Assembly: GCF_003402575.1 (NCBI RefSeq)
Contig: NZ_BGZJ01000002.1
Span: 637,886-701,885, forward strand
Length of the DNA stretch: 64,000 bases
Origin: Mesosutterella multiformis
GTDB taxonomy: Bacteria > Pseudomonadota > Gammaproteobacteria > Burkholderiales > Burkholderiaceae_F
Reading direction: 5' to 3'
In this document: one piece after another, positions 8,269-17,240 of the stretch
Position numbering within the stretch: the stretch's first letter is position 1
How the letters are laid out: each line of letters begins with the position of its first letter
Translations under genes and position numbers: made by a program
The notes under the pieces: generated by a model
Told to the model about the DNA's origin: nothing
What the model saw: the letters and a program-made list of their open reading frames with translations, nothing else
The model's database searches: none

Positions 8269-9042
8269 ATGCGACTCCGCGCTCTTGCCACAGCTGCCGC
8301 CATTGCCCTCACCGCTCTTCCCGCCTACGCGCATTTCGGTGTGCTGATGCCGGGATCAGAGCTCGTGAACCGCCCGAAGACGCCGCTCGAACTCACGCTC
8401 GCGTTCTGCCACCCGGTGGAACAGAACGGCATGAATCTCGCGAAGCCGGAAGCGTTTGACGTGTGGCAGAACGGGAAGAAGACGTCGCTTCTGAATACGC
8501 TTAAAGAAACCCAGGTCCTGAAGCACGAGGCGTGGAAGTCCACCTTCACGGTGACGCGCCCAGGGACGTACTCGTTCGCCTTCACGCCGAAGCCCTACTG
8601 GGAACCCGCGGAAGATAAGTTCATCGTCCACTACACGAAGGTCGTGGTGGGCGCGATGGGGGACGAAGAGGGCTGGGAGAAGCCGCTCGGGCTCCCGGCT
8701 GAAATCGTGCCGCTCACCCGCCCCTTCGCGAACTGGGCCGGAGCCGAGTTCCGGGGCCGTGTTCTCTTTGACGGGAAGCCCGCTCCTGAAGGGACGCCGA
8801 TCGAGATCGAGTTCTGGAACGGCTCAAAAGCGAAGCTCCCGAACGATTATCTGATTACACTTCAGGCCGTGACCGGCGCGAACGGTGAATTCGCTTTCAC
8901 CGCCCCGTTTGCCGGCTGGTGGGGATTCGCCGCGCTGGGTGACGCCCCGAAGATGGCAAAGGACGGCAAGATGAAGGACGTGGAGCGGGGCGCTGTGCTC
9001 TGGACTCACTTCACGAGGGTTCCGTCCCAGCTCGCGAAGTAA
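8269..9042 (+). CDS. NikK-type DUF4198 periplasmic nickel-uptake accessory protein (257 aa)
   Basis: A signal peptide (MRLRALATAAAIALTALPAY) is cut so that the mature protein begins AHFGVLMPGSE. An N-terminal His close to the cleavage site is typical of the DUF4198/NikK family that feeds metal to ECF transporters. An immunoglobulin-like second half (FDGKPAPEGTPIEIEFWN, ANGEFAFTAPFAGWWGFAA) also fits. It is the first gene of a five-gene ECF transport operon, 40 bp before cbiM, and probably binds Ni2+ in the periplasm. The metal assignment is inferred from the operon. Confidence 0.85.
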   Translation: MRLRALATAAAIALTALPAYAHFGVLMPGSELVNRPKTPLELTLAFCHPVEQNGMNLAKPEAFDVWQNGKKTSLLNTLKETQVLKHEAWKSTFTVTRPGTYSFAFTPKPYWEPAEDKFIVHYTKVVVGAMGDEEGWEKPLGLPAEIVPLTRPFANWAGAEFRGRVLFDGKPAPEGTPIEIEFWNGSKAKLPNDYLITLQAVTGANGEFAFTAPFAGWWGFAALGDAPKMAKDGKMKDVERGAVLWTHFTRVPSQLAK

Positions 9043-9081
9043 CGCGCGTAAAACCTTTTCCGATTAGGGAAGCTCGAAGAA

Positions 9082-9735
9082 ATGCATATCGCTGAAGGCG
9101 TACTTTCCGCCCCTGTCCTCATTACGGGTGCCGTCGTGGCAGCCGGTGCCGTGGCTTACGGTCTTAAGAAACTCGATCCCCGGCAGGTGATGATGGCGGC
9201 GATTCTCGGCGCGGCGTTCTTTGTCGCTTCCCTGATCCACATCCCGGTGGGACCGAGTTCGGTGCACTTATTGCTGAACGGGCTTCTCGGGGTGCTGCTT
9301 GGCTGGAGCGCGGTCCCGGTGATCTTTGTGGGGCTGCTCCTGCAGGCGATCCTCTACGGTTTCGGCGGTCTCACGGTGCTTGGGGTCAACACCGCGACGA
9401 TGGGGCTCGGGGCGGTGCTGAGTTGGTATATCTTCGGCGGGCTCCTCTCCGTCCTTAAGCCGCTTGGCGCGAAGAAAGCGGCGGCGGTCTCGGGGTTCGT
9501 CTCCGGTGCCTGCGGTGTCGCGATCGCCGCGGTCCTCACCGCGCTCGCGCTCGCGTTTACGGACGAAGGATTTAAGGCGTCCGCCGTGATGCTGCTTGCC
9601 GCTCACCTCCCCGTGATGCTGATTGAGGGAATCGTGACCGCGGTCGCGGTGTCCTTTATCGCCCGTGTCCGCCCGGCGCTGCTCCCTGAAACCACGCGCC
9701 TCAAGCTCGCCGGGATGATTCCGCCCGCCGAGTAG
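9082..9735 (+). CDS. cbiM: ECF transporter substrate-binding membrane component CbiM/NikM
   Basis: The protein starts MHIAEGVLSAPVL. The conserved Met-His at the N-terminus supplies backbone and side-chain ligands to the metal in CbiM/NikM proteins. PVGPSSVHLLLNGLLGVLLG and FGGLTVLGVNTATMGLGA are family signatures. At 217 residues with about six to seven membrane segments it has the usual size. It is the S-component that captures Ni2+ or Co2+ and is driven by the CbiQ/CbiO energy module encoded downstream. Confidence 0.94.
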   Translation: MHIAEGVLSAPVLITGAVVAAGAVAYGLKKLDPRQVMMAAILGAAFFVASLIHIPVGPSSVHLLLNGLLGVLLGWSAVPVIFVGLLLQAILYGFGGLTVLGVNTATMGLGAVLSWYIFGGLLSVLKPLGAKKAAAVSGFVSGACGVAIAAVLTALALAFTDEGFKASAVMLLAAHLPVMLIEGIVTAVAVSFIARVRPALLPETTRLKLAGMIPPAE

Positions 9736-9794
9736 CGCATAGCGGAATAACGAATTTATTTAGATTTAGTTATTTTCTACAAAGGTCCTTTGCT

Positions 9795-10559
9795 GTGAAA
9801 CCGATTCTGAAGCACACCGCCGCGCTTGCCGCTCTTCTTACCCTGTCGTTCTCGGCCGCGGCGCACCGCGTGAATCTTTTCGCGTGGAGTGAAGGAAACG
9901 CCGTCCAGGTGGAGTCGAAATTCAGTGACTCGACCCCGGTGAAGGGCGGAAAACTCACCGTCACCGATACGGCGACCGGAAAGGTGCTCGCATCCGGGAA
10001 AACGTCTGACACCGGTACCTGGCGCTTCACACTCCCCGCGGGCTACCGCTCGGAAAAGGGCGTCACGGTCGCGGTCGCCGCGGGTGAAGGCCACGCCGCC
10101 ACCTGGGAAATGACTCCGTCGGATCTCCCGAAGACGGTGACCGCCGCCCCGGCTCCGAAACCCGAACCCGCGGCGAAGCCCGCGGTGAAATCAGAACCCA
10201 AAGCTGAAGCGAAGCCCGCGGCCACGAAGGCCCCGGTGAAAGCGGAAGCGAAAGCTCCGGTGAAGGCTGCCGCTCCGGCCGCCAAGCCGACCGCTCAGCA
10301 GGTCGAAAACGCCACGGTCCCCGTGGAACCCGGTCTCACAAAGGACGAAATCACGCTGATCGCCCAGTCCGCGGTGGAAGAGAAGGTCGCGCCGCTGCGT
10401 CAGAAGATCGCTGAGCTCTCGAACCCGAACCCCTCCGCGAAAGACGTGATCGGGGGGCTTGGCTGGATCTTCGGTATCGCGGGTGCCGCGGCGCTCGGCT
10501 ACAAGAAGGGCAAGGAAAAGGGCGAAGCGGAAGGCAATAAAAAGGACAACGCCGCATGA
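9795..10559 (+). CDS. NikL-type accessory protein with Lys/Ala/Pro linker and C-terminal membrane anchor
   Basis: It starts at a GTG preceded by AAAGGT. A signal peptide leads to a mature start AHRVNLFAW, a His-containing N-terminus like that of NikK. A small beta-sandwich follows (about 25-110). Next comes a long low-complexity Ala/Lys/Pro/Glu linker (about 115-165), then a helical stretch and a glycine-rich hydrophobic segment (VIGGLGWIFGIAGAAALG) that anchors it, followed by a charged tail. This fits NikL/CbiL-like proteins of ECF nickel systems, which replace CbiN. Its stop overlaps the next start by 4 bases (ATGA). Confidence 0.82.
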   Translation: MKPILKHTAALAALLTLSFSAAAHRVNLFAWSEGNAVQVESKFSDSTPVKGGKLTVTDTATGKVLASGKTSDTGTWRFTLPAGYRSEKGVTVAVAAGEGHAATWEMTPSDLPKTVTAAPAPKPEPAAKPAVKSEPKAEAKPAATKAPVKAEAKAPVKAAAPAAKPTAQQVENATVPVEPGLTKDEITLIAQSAVEEKVAPLRQKIAELSNPNPSAKDVIGGLGWIFGIAGAAALGYKKGKEKGEAEGNKKDNAA

Positions 10560-11314
10560 CCACCGACGGCCCCGCTTCCTCTGTCCGCCACACGGATCCG
10601 AAAACCCGGTTCCTCGCGGCCGCGCTCATCTCTTTCTCCGTCGCCTTCGCGACCGGCATTCCGGCCGCGATCGCGGCGGTTTTGCTGTCTCTCGTTCTCA
10701 TCGCGCTTTTCCGCCCGAACGCGAAAGAATTGAAGAAGCGGCTCCTCGCCGCGAACGCCTTCATTCTCTTCCTCTGGGTCTTTACGCCGTTCACGACGCC
10801 GGGAACGCCGGTGTGGTCGATCGGGCCGCTTACGGCGACAGACGCCGGTGTGCGCCTCTCGCTCCTCGTGACGCTTAAATGCAACGCGATCATCGCGTCG
10901 CTTTTTTCGCTTACCGCCGGGCTCACGCTTTCTGAATCCGCGATGGCGCTGCAGAAACTCGGCCTCCCCCCGAAACTCGTGATGCTTCTCCTCTTCACGG
11001 GGCGCTATATCGAGTCGTTCTCGCAGGAATATAAGCGGCTCCGGGACGCCGCGCGGCTCCGCGGCTTCGCCCCGAAAACAACGCTTTTCACGTATCGCGT
11101 CTACGCGACCCTCATGGGGCAGCTTTTCGTCCGAGCCTTTGACCGGGCGGAGCGGACGGGGGAGGCGATGCGGCTCCGGGGGTTTGACGGCGTGAACCTC
11201 CGGTGCCTCGAATGGGCCGGTACGTCAGACGCGCGGCAGAACCTTGCATTAATATCGTTTGCCGTGCTTGAAATCGCGATTCTCGCGTCACTTATGATTC
11301 TGCGGCCGTTCTGA
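10556..11314 (+). CDS. cbiQ: ECF transporter transmembrane component CbiQ/NikQ
   Basis: A 252-residue membrane protein with several hydrophobic segments and the CbiQ coupling-helix region LRDAARLRGFAPKTT followed by RTGEAMRLRGFDG. The two Ala-Arg/Leu-Arg-Gly-Phe motifs dock on the ATPase. It overlaps the upstream gene by 4 bases, indicating translational coupling, and is followed after 36 bases by the ATPase gene. Together with CbiM and CbiO it forms the nickel/cobalt importer. Confidence 0.93.
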   Translation: MTTDGPASSVRHTDPKTRFLAAALISFSVAFATGIPAAIAAVLLSLVLIALFRPNAKELKKRLLAANAFILFLWVFTPFTTPGTPVWSIGPLTATDAGVRLSLLVTLKCNAIIASLFSLTAGLTLSESAMALQKLGLPPKLVMLLLFTGRYIESFSQEYKRLRDAARLRGFAPKTTLFTYRVYATLMGQLFVRAFDRAERTGEAMRLRGFDGVNLRCLEWAGTSDARQNLALISFAVLEIAILASLMILRPF

Positions 11315-11350
11315 AACAAAGAGCCGCTGATCCCTTGGACTGCTGATTAA

Positions 11351-12115
11351 ATGACTGCCTCTGCCCCTATTTTTGAACTTCGGAATCTCGCGTTTTCGTG
11401 GCCGGACGCCATGGGAAACGCCGGCCGGGGGAAGCCGGTTTTCCGGGATCTCAACTTTTCACTCACGGACTCCGAAAAAATCGGCCTCTATGGACCGAAT
11501 GGCTGCGGAAAGACGACGCTCCTCAAGCTCATCACGGGGCTCCTCACGCCTCAAGCTGGTGACGTGTGTTTCGAGGGAACCCCGGTGAAAACGGAAGCGG
11601 AATTCCGGAGCCTTCGCTGCGCAGTCGGCTACGTGCTTCAGAACGCCGAGGATCAGCTTTTCTTCCCCGAGGTGATTGAGGATGTGTCGTTCGGCCCGCT
11701 GAATCTCGGCCGCAGCCAGGCAGAGGCTCTGAAAGACGCCGAGGAGACGCTGGAAACCCTCGGGCTCTCCGCTTTCGCGCACCGGTCAAGCGACCGGCTT
11801 TCAGGCGGCGAAAAGAAGCTCGTCTCGATCGCGACCGTGCTCGCGATGAAGCCGCGCGCGCTGCTCCTCGATGAACCGACCACCGGTTTGGATGAAAAAG
11901 CGCGTGAGCAGCTGATCCACGTCCTCAAACTCATTAACCTCCCCCGGATCGTGGTGTCGCATGACTGGGACTTCCTCATGGAGGTCTCGGACACCTTCGC
12001 GACGATTGAGTCGAAACCAGAGGGCGGTCAGGTCGTCGCCTGCGGGAAACCGGAAACCCATATCCACCGCCACACGCATCCGGGCGGCTTTGAGCACCAT
12101 AATCACGAAGAGTGA
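11351..12115 (+). CDS. cbiO: ECF transporter ATPase CbiO/NikO with His-rich tail
   Basis: Walker A GPNGCGKTT, Q-loop region LQNAEDQLFFPEV, signature LSGGEKK, Walker B ALLLDEPTTGLD and the switch His in VVSHDWDFL are all present. This is a complete ABC ATPase of the cobalt/nickel type, powering CbiMQ. The C-terminus adds HIHRHTHPGGFEHHNHEE, in which 7 of 18 residues are His. It is probably a metal-binding tail that senses or buffers Ni2+. The gene ends the operon at a hairpin terminator. Confidence 0.95.
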   Translation: MTASAPIFELRNLAFSWPDAMGNAGRGKPVFRDLNFSLTDSEKIGLYGPNGCGKTTLLKLITGLLTPQAGDVCFEGTPVKTEAEFRSLRCAVGYVLQNAEDQLFFPEVIEDVSFGPLNLGRSQAEALKDAEETLETLGLSAFAHRSSDRLSGGEKKLVSIATVLAMKPRALLLDEPTTGLDEKAREQLIHVLKLINLPRIVVSHDWDFLMEVSDTFATIESKPEGGQVVACGKPETHIHRHTHPGGFEHHNHEE

Positions 12116-12138
12116 GTTTGGAGCTCATCGGATAAACG

Positions 12139-12171
12139 AAAGGCGCTTCATCTGAAGCGCCTTTCTTGTTT
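12139..12171. terminator. bidirectional intrinsic terminator
   Basis: AAAGGCGCTTCA (12139-12150) and TGAAGCGCCTTT (12153-12164) form a perfect 12-bp stem with T-rich sequence on the right and A-rich sequence on the left. It ends the nickel operon and, in the other direction, the LysR gene that stops at 12186. Confidence 0.9.
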
Positions 12172-12185
12172 CTGGAACGATCCTG

Positions 12186-13109
12186 TCAGTCCTCGATCGG
12201 CGTGATCGTCCTCCGCACGCAGTCGATAAAGGCCTGCGCGGCTTTCGAGAGATACCGGTCCTCGCGCCAGAAGACGGAGAAGTCAAGCTCGGGAGATTTC
12301 CCGGCGATCGTGAAGAACACGACACCCGTCGGTTTCTGATTCCGGACCACCGCGTCCGGAATGAAGGAAAGCCCCACCCCCTCTCGCACAAAGGAACTGA
12401 CGGCCGCGACGGTCTCCGTTTCCACAACGGGGTTCGGATGGACACCGGTCTCCTGCACCAGCTGATCGAAGTAAAGCCGCATCACCTGCTCTTTATTCAG
12501 AATGATGAAGGGCTCACCCTCCAATTCCTTGAAGCTCACTTCCGGGAACGGGGGCTCGAAGGGGTCGCCCTTTTTCGCGCGTTTCGCGAGCCTGTGCCCC
12601 TCGGGGACCGCAAGCAGAATCTTTTCCCGCTCCACCTTGAACCCGGTGAGACCGGGGCTCTTCAGCGTACTCGCGAGAAACGCGCAGTCCACTTCGCCGT
12701 TGGTCACCGCTTCCGCCAATTGCCCCGACGTGAATTCCCGGATCTGGATCCGGACCCCCGGGGCCTCACGCCTGAACGCGGGGAGGATGTGAGTCAGCAC
12801 CGCGACTGTCCGGTTCTGCGTCGACCCGATCACGACTTCCCCGGATTTCACATCCCGCCGGTCCTCGTAATAGTGCTTCCGCTCTTCCTCAATCGCGTCG
12901 ATCCGGCGTTCCGTCTCAACGAAATACTTCCCTTCCTCAGTGAGTGTCCAGGGCGACTTCGAGCGGTCAAAAATCGGGCAGCCGAGTGTGTCCTCGAGCC
13001 GCTTCACGTACTGCGAAAGCGAGGGCTGCGACACGAAGAGCCGCCTCGACGCGCTTCGGATCGAACCGCTTTCCAGAATCGCTTCAATATGCATCAGAGC
13101 TCGGCGCAC
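12186..13109 (-). CDS. LysR-family transcriptional regulator (307 aa)
   Basis: SGSIRSASRRLFVSQPSLSQ with YVKRLEDTLGCPIFDRS is a textbook LysR helix-turn-helix at the N-terminus. GSTQNRTVAVLTHILPAFRR opens the effector-binding domain. I start at the GTG at 13109 because GGAG lies 8 bases upstream; the ATG five codons later is also possible. Its 3' end faces the nickel operon across a shared terminator. Its target is not evident, and the upstream region now ends in an IS30 element about 230 bp away. Confidence 0.92.
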   Translation of the reverse strand: MRRALMHIEAILESGSIRSASRRLFVSQPSLSQYVKRLEDTLGCPIFDRSKSPWTLTEEGKYFVETERRIDAIEEERKHYYEDRRDVKSGEVVIGSTQNRTVAVLTHILPAFRREAPGVRIQIREFTSGQLAEAVTNGEVDCAFLASTLKSPGLTGFKVEREKILLAVPEGHRLAKRAKKGDPFEPPFPEVSFKELEGEPFIILNKEQVMRLYFDQLVQETGVHPNPVVETETVAAVSSFVREGVGLSFIPDAVVRNQKPTGVVFFTIAGKSPELDFSVFWREDRYLSKAAQAFIDCVRRTITPIED

Positions 13110-14257
13110 GGGGCTTTCTCCATAGAATTAACTTTTATGTTTATTTTAACAGTCAGAAATAATATTAGATTATATAGGGTGATTTATGTAGTATTTATCT
13201 CTGTTCTACCAGAATAGAACGGAATCATTTTTCTCCGGCAGGGTCAGTTTTCTGCCGGATTTTTCTTGCCCGGAACTTTCTGATCCTGCCGTCCGGGGTT
13301 CCCGGCTCACGCCTGTCGCACTTTTTCACGTTTTTTTAACGGCGAATTATCACTTCAAGTGCAAAGCCTGAGAAAAGAATAGTGGCCCATAAAGCTTCCA
13401 TAATAGAGATTGTCAAGATAACTATAGAGGGAGCTCATGAGCCACTATCATCATCTTACTCTTCGGGACAGAGTATTTATTTCGGCTTTAACGATTTCAG
13501 GCAAATCCCTGTCTGAAATTGCATGTGCGATTGGGAAAAATGTTTCTACGATCTCCCGCGAACTGAAGCGAAACAAGGCTGTATCGGCCCAGGATGGGGC
13601 TTCAGCTGCCTATGATCCCTGTGCCGCGCAGGCCCGATATCAGAGACAGAGAAAGCATTGCGGAAAGAGAAACATTCTGAAGTCTGACTCGTTGCTGACA
13701 AGGATTGTCTCAAATCTGCTGGTTAAGAAATTCTGGTCTCCGGAGCAGATTCAATACCGTCTCAGAAAGGAGCTGCCGAATCTAAGGATCAGCGCCACGA
13801 CAATCTACCGAGGAATCAATTCTGGCTTTCTGGATCGCTTTGTGGATGGCCGAAAGATGTCCCGACACCTGCGACACCACGGTAAAACGCGTCACCGTAA
13901 AGGCATGACCGAGAGGCGAGGAAAGATCCAGATCACTCACAGCATTGAAGAGCGACCCCTGGAAGCTCAGAACAGATCTCGCCTGGGGGATTGGGAAGGC
14001 GATACCGTCATCGGAAAAAAGGGCGGAGCCTGCCTCACGACTCTGGTCGATAGGAAGTCCGGCTTTCTCTGTGGCGGGAAAACCGCTTCCAAGACTGCGG
14101 CCGATGTGTCTGCCGTAATTGAGAAATCTCTGTCAGATAAGGATCTGCGTACGATTACCGTAGATCGCGGAAAAGAATTTTCCTGGGCTGAAAAACTGGA
14201 GAAAGATCTCAGAACCAAAGTGTATTTCTGCTTGCCTCATCATCCATGGGAGAAAGG

Positions 14258-15600
14258 GAGGGTGTGTAATTTTTTGTGGGCGGCTCGTTCAAGGTTAATC
14301 GATGTAGGGGGTGATTCGGTCACCAAATAGCACAACCAATTCTCTCATAGCGGCACTCCAGTATGGAGAAGGCCGCACCCATCTTTTCTCTACTTTCCGG
14401 ATTGCCAGAAAGAGAAGTTTCAAAGCAGCCGTTTCAGTAGGGAAAGCAGCTCGGGTCTTAATTACTTTTCTTAGATCCCGATTAAGGCTCTCTATGGCAT
14501 TGGTTGTATAAATAAGTCTGCGGATATTTGGGGAAAAATCAAAGAAGGGGATCACCTTATCCCAGGAATCGATCCACTGTTTGGCGATGTAAGGGTATCT
14601 GAGCCCCAGTTCCGACTGTGCAAAAGCGTCCAGTTCCTTCCGCGCATCAGCCGCGTTTACGGCCCGGTAAATGGGCTTCAGCGCGCCGGCTACGGCCTTG
14701 TAATCCTTATATCCGACGAATTTCAGACTGTTCCTGATCAGGTGAACAATGCAGGTCTGCAGCAGAGTGTTGGGAAAGGCAGCTTCAAGCGCCTCCTTCA
14801 TTCCCTTGAGTCCGTCTGTGACAGCAATCAGAATATCAGACACCCCCCTGTTTTTGAGTTCAGTGAAGACCTTAAGCCAATATTTTGCGCTTTCGTTATC
14901 AGCGACCCACATCCCCAAAACTTCCTTGCGGCCCTGGGCGTTTACGCCCAAGGCAAGATGGACCGCTTTCGGGGTAACAATGCCATTATCACCTCGGATT
15001 TTGACTCGAATAGAGTCAAAGAAAACAGTTGTATAAAACGGATCCAGAGGACGGTTCTGCCATTTTTCAACCTCAGGAAGGATGGCGTCCGTAACATCGC
15101 TGATAAATTCGGCACTGGTCTCCATACCGTATTCATCATAGAGAAAGCCTTGAATTTCCCGGGTTGAGAGCCCTCTGGCGTACAAGGCCAGAACCTTGTC
15201 CTCAAACCCCGCCAGCTGGCGTTTATGCTTAGGAACGACCCTCGGCTCAAACTCTCCCTTGCGGTCTCTGGGTACGTCAATACGGATATTTCCAAGGCTG
15301 GACGATTTGAGGGTTTTCGAACTATGCCCGTTACGCTCATTTTCGGTGACACGTTTACCGCCTCTTTCGTAACCGAGATGATTGGTCATTTCACCGTCAA
15401 GCATTTGAGTCAGCAGCCGACCGAGCATATGGGCCATAAGATTTTCCGCATCCTCTGCGGTATTAATCTCAAGCCCGGATTTCTTGGCGTTTTCTAAAAT
15501 CTGTCCTGCAACACTATCCAAGGGGTCTGTCTTTCGTTTCATTTGAGGCTCCTCCAAGAGCAATTATCTCAGAGTCACCCACAAAATTTTCCTCACCCTC
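14258..15600 (-). mobile_element. IS256-family element, copy 1 (1343 bp, 8-bp target duplication)
   Basis: The ends GAGGGTGTG... and (reverse complement) GAGGGTGAGG... are inverted repeats extending about 25 bases with mismatches. The 8-bp sequence GAGAAAGG occurs at 14250-14257 and again at 15601-15608; the uninterrupted IS30 copy at 45093 has it once. This proves the insertion point. The length is identical to the second IS256 at 24481. Confidence 0.96.
14295..15542 (-). CDS. IS256-family transposase (415 aa)
   Basis: I start at the ATG preceded by GGAGGAGCC, giving MKRKTDPLDSVAGQIL. Mutator-type features are present: GLSTREIQGFLYDEYGMETS, ALGVNAQGRKEVLGMWVADN, IAVTDGLKGMKEALEAAFPN, QTCIVHLIRNSLKFV, and near the end IYTTNAIESLNRDLRKVIKT. 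The DDE acidic residues lie in the segments around FFDSIRVK, VTDGLKG and NAIESLNR. The product is full length and differs from the copy at 24539 only by Ser for Ala in FFDSIRVK. It probably remains active. Confidence 0.96.
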   Translation of the reverse strand: MKRKTDPLDSVAGQILENAKKSGLEINTAEDAENLMAHMLGRLLTQMLDGEMTNHLGYERGGKRVTENERNGHSSKTLKSSSLGNIRIDVPRDRKGEFEPRVVPKHKRQLAGFEDKVLALYARGLSTREIQGFLYDEYGMETSAEFISDVTDAILPEVEKWQNRPLDPFYTTVFFDSIRVKIRGDNGIVTPKAVHLALGVNAQGRKEVLGMWVADNESAKYWLKVFTELKNRGVSDILIAVTDGLKGMKEALEAAFPNTLLQTCIVHLIRNSLKFVGYKDYKAVAGALKPIYRAVNAADARKELDAFAQSELGLRYPYIAKQWIDSWDKVIPFFDFSPNIRRLIYTTNAIESLNRDLRKVIKTRAAFPTETAALKLLFLAIRKVEKRWVRPSPYWSAAMRELVVLFGDRITPYID

Positions 15601-15875
15601 GAGAAAGGAAGTAATGAAAATACAAACGGACTTCTTAGAGACTTTTTCCCAAAAGGAATGAGTATCGATAAAATTTCTCAGGCAGAAGTTCAGAAACGGT
15701 TCAATGCTCTGAATTTCAGACCCAGAAAACGTCTCAATTGGAAGTGTCCGGCTGAAGTCTTTTATTCAGTAACTTTGCACTTGATTTGATAATTCACCAC
15801 GTTTAAAGATCAGCGGGGAACGGTGCCTGCAGTAGCATAAGCGGAAATCCATCATTGAATCCTTTTTCAGCCGCT

Positions 15876-17129
15876 ATGCATGAACCGTTTAAACAGAGTC
15901 CCGTCGCGAAATGCACGCGTCGGGCGCTCTTCGGCGGCGCGATCGCGGGAGCCGTCGTGATGACGCCCGGCTGCTCCTTCGTGAACCGCTTTGGCGAGAT
16001 CCCCGAGGGGAAGCTCGCGGAGAGTATCCATACGTCCCCCAACTGGATTGACGGGGAATTCCGTAACCAGCAGCCCACGTCCGTCATGGTCGGAAAGGAC
16101 GGCTTTGTGGAAGCCTGGTGGAAGTTTCTCACGAATTCCACGCCGGATCTGAAACCCGCGGCGCCTCTCCCCTGCACGCACACCGATCTCTCAGCTCTCG
16201 ATCCCAGCCGCGATATCGCGGTGTGGCTCGGGCACTCGGGGCTCTATTTCCAGCTCGCCGGTCTCCGGTTCCTCGTGGATCCGGTGTATTCGGCGTACGC
16301 GTCGCCGGTGTCGTTTATCAATAAAAGCTTTGAGTTCCGGGGCGGCTATCCCTTTACCGCGAAGACCACGCCTCCAATCGACCTTCTGATCCTCACGCAC
16401 GACCACTGGGATCACCTCGACTGCGAGACGATCAAGGCGCTCGACCACAAGGTGAAGCGCTACGCGGTGCCGCTTGGCGTGAATTCGCATCTCCTCGCCT
16501 GGGGCATTAACCCGGATAAGATCCTCGTTTTCGACTGGTACGACGCCGCGCGGTTCACGGAACCGAAGCCTGAGGTGGTGCACCCGTTCCATAAACCGGA
16601 AAAGCGCCTGCAGCCCGCTGAATGGAAATCCGGCGCGCTTCAGGCCCGCGCGATCTACTTCTTCCCGTCCCGTCACTTCTCAGGCCGCACGCTGAAGCGC
16701 GATCAGACACTCTGGGGGTCTTACGTGATTGAGGCGGGCGGCAAGCGCCTGTACCTCTCGGGTGACGGCGGCAACGGCCCGCACTTCAAGGAAATCGGCG
16801 ACCTCTTCCGCGATTCGGGTGGCTTCGATCTCGCCTTTATCGAGGACGGTCAGTACAACGCGGACTGGGCGGAAATCCATATGGCACCTGAAGGCTCCGT
16901 CAAAGCCGCGACCGAAGTCGGCGCGAAATCCGTGATCCCGATCCACAACTGCCGCTACGCGCTCGCGCGCCACGCCTGGTACGATCCGCTGGAGCGGATC
17001 CGGATGGCGTCTCACCTCGCGGACTGGAAGCTCCTCACGCCGAAGGTGGGGGACGTGGTCCCGATCGGGGATCTCACGATCGAGTTCCCGGCCTGGTGGC
17101 GCGACGTTCCGAAGAGCGCCTCCTCGTAA
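15876..17129 (+). CDS. MBL-fold hydrolase lipoprotein (UlaG/NAPE-PLD-like)
   Basis: The metal-binding core is clear: LTHDHWDHLD (HxHxDH), FPSRHFSGR, LSGDGGNG and, near the end, PIHNCRY. This is the RomA/NAPE-PLD-like branch of the metallo-beta-lactamase fold, which cleaves phosphodiester or lactone bonds. The N-terminus MHEPFKQSPVAKCTRRALFG contains a twin-arginine-like RRALFGG, and GAVVMTPGC is a lipobox, so it is probably a membrane-anchored periplasmic lipoprotein. I choose the ATG at 15876 over the in-frame TTG at 15855. IS30 copy 1 ends 77 bp upstream and may have displaced the native promoter. Confidence 0.88.
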   Translation: MHEPFKQSPVAKCTRRALFGGAIAGAVVMTPGCSFVNRFGEIPEGKLAESIHTSPNWIDGEFRNQQPTSVMVGKDGFVEAWWKFLTNSTPDLKPAAPLPCTHTDLSALDPSRDIAVWLGHSGLYFQLAGLRFLVDPVYSAYASPVSFINKSFEFRGGYPFTAKTTPPIDLLILTHDHWDHLDCETIKALDHKVKRYAVPLGVNSHLLAWGINPDKILVFDWYDAARFTEPKPEVVHPFHKPEKRLQPAEWKSGALQARAIYFFPSRHFSGRTLKRDQTLWGSYVIEAGGKRLYLSGDGGNGPHFKEIGDLFRDSGGFDLAFIEDGQYNADWAEIHMAPEGSVKAATEVGAKSVIPIHNCRYALARHAWYDPLERIRMASHLADWKLLTPKVGDVVPIGDLTIEFPAWWRDVPKSASS

Positions 17130-17240
17130 AGTTCCGCAAAGCCCCCGGTGAGCGGGGGTTCCAGCGCACATTTCCCGCCGATTCCCCGTGCCGGCGCGCC
17201 TTTCCCGTGATACGATTCGACGGAAAAAGGAGTCCGGCTT

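Larger units (their letters stand above)
13437..15789 (+). pseudogene. IS30-family transposase, interrupted by IS256
   Basis: The frame starts MSHYHHLTLRDRVFISALTI with the IS30 helix-turn-helix (SGKSLSEIACAIGKNVSTIS). It continues into the DDE integrase core: GDWEGDTVIG, TVDRGKEFSWA, and the last acidic residue in SNENTNGLLRDFF. The frame is open until 14257, where the IS256 element enters. It resumes after the second target duplication at 15609 and ends TLHLI-stop at 15789. Restored, it encodes 333 residues, normal for the family, so only the insertion inactivates it. Confidence 0.93.
13341..15798 (+). mobile_element. IS30-family element, copy 1, with an IS256-family element inserted in it
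   Basis: The left end GGCGAATTATCACTTCAAG and the reverse complement of the right end, GGTGAATTATCAAATCAAG, are imperfect terminal inverted repeats. The dinucleotide AC flanks both sides (13339-13340 and 15799-15800) as a short target duplication. Removing the IS256 and one of its 8-bp duplications leaves 1107 bp. Two further copies lie at 45093 and 48334. This copy sits between the LysR gene and the lipoprotein gene at 15876. Confidence 0.93.
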
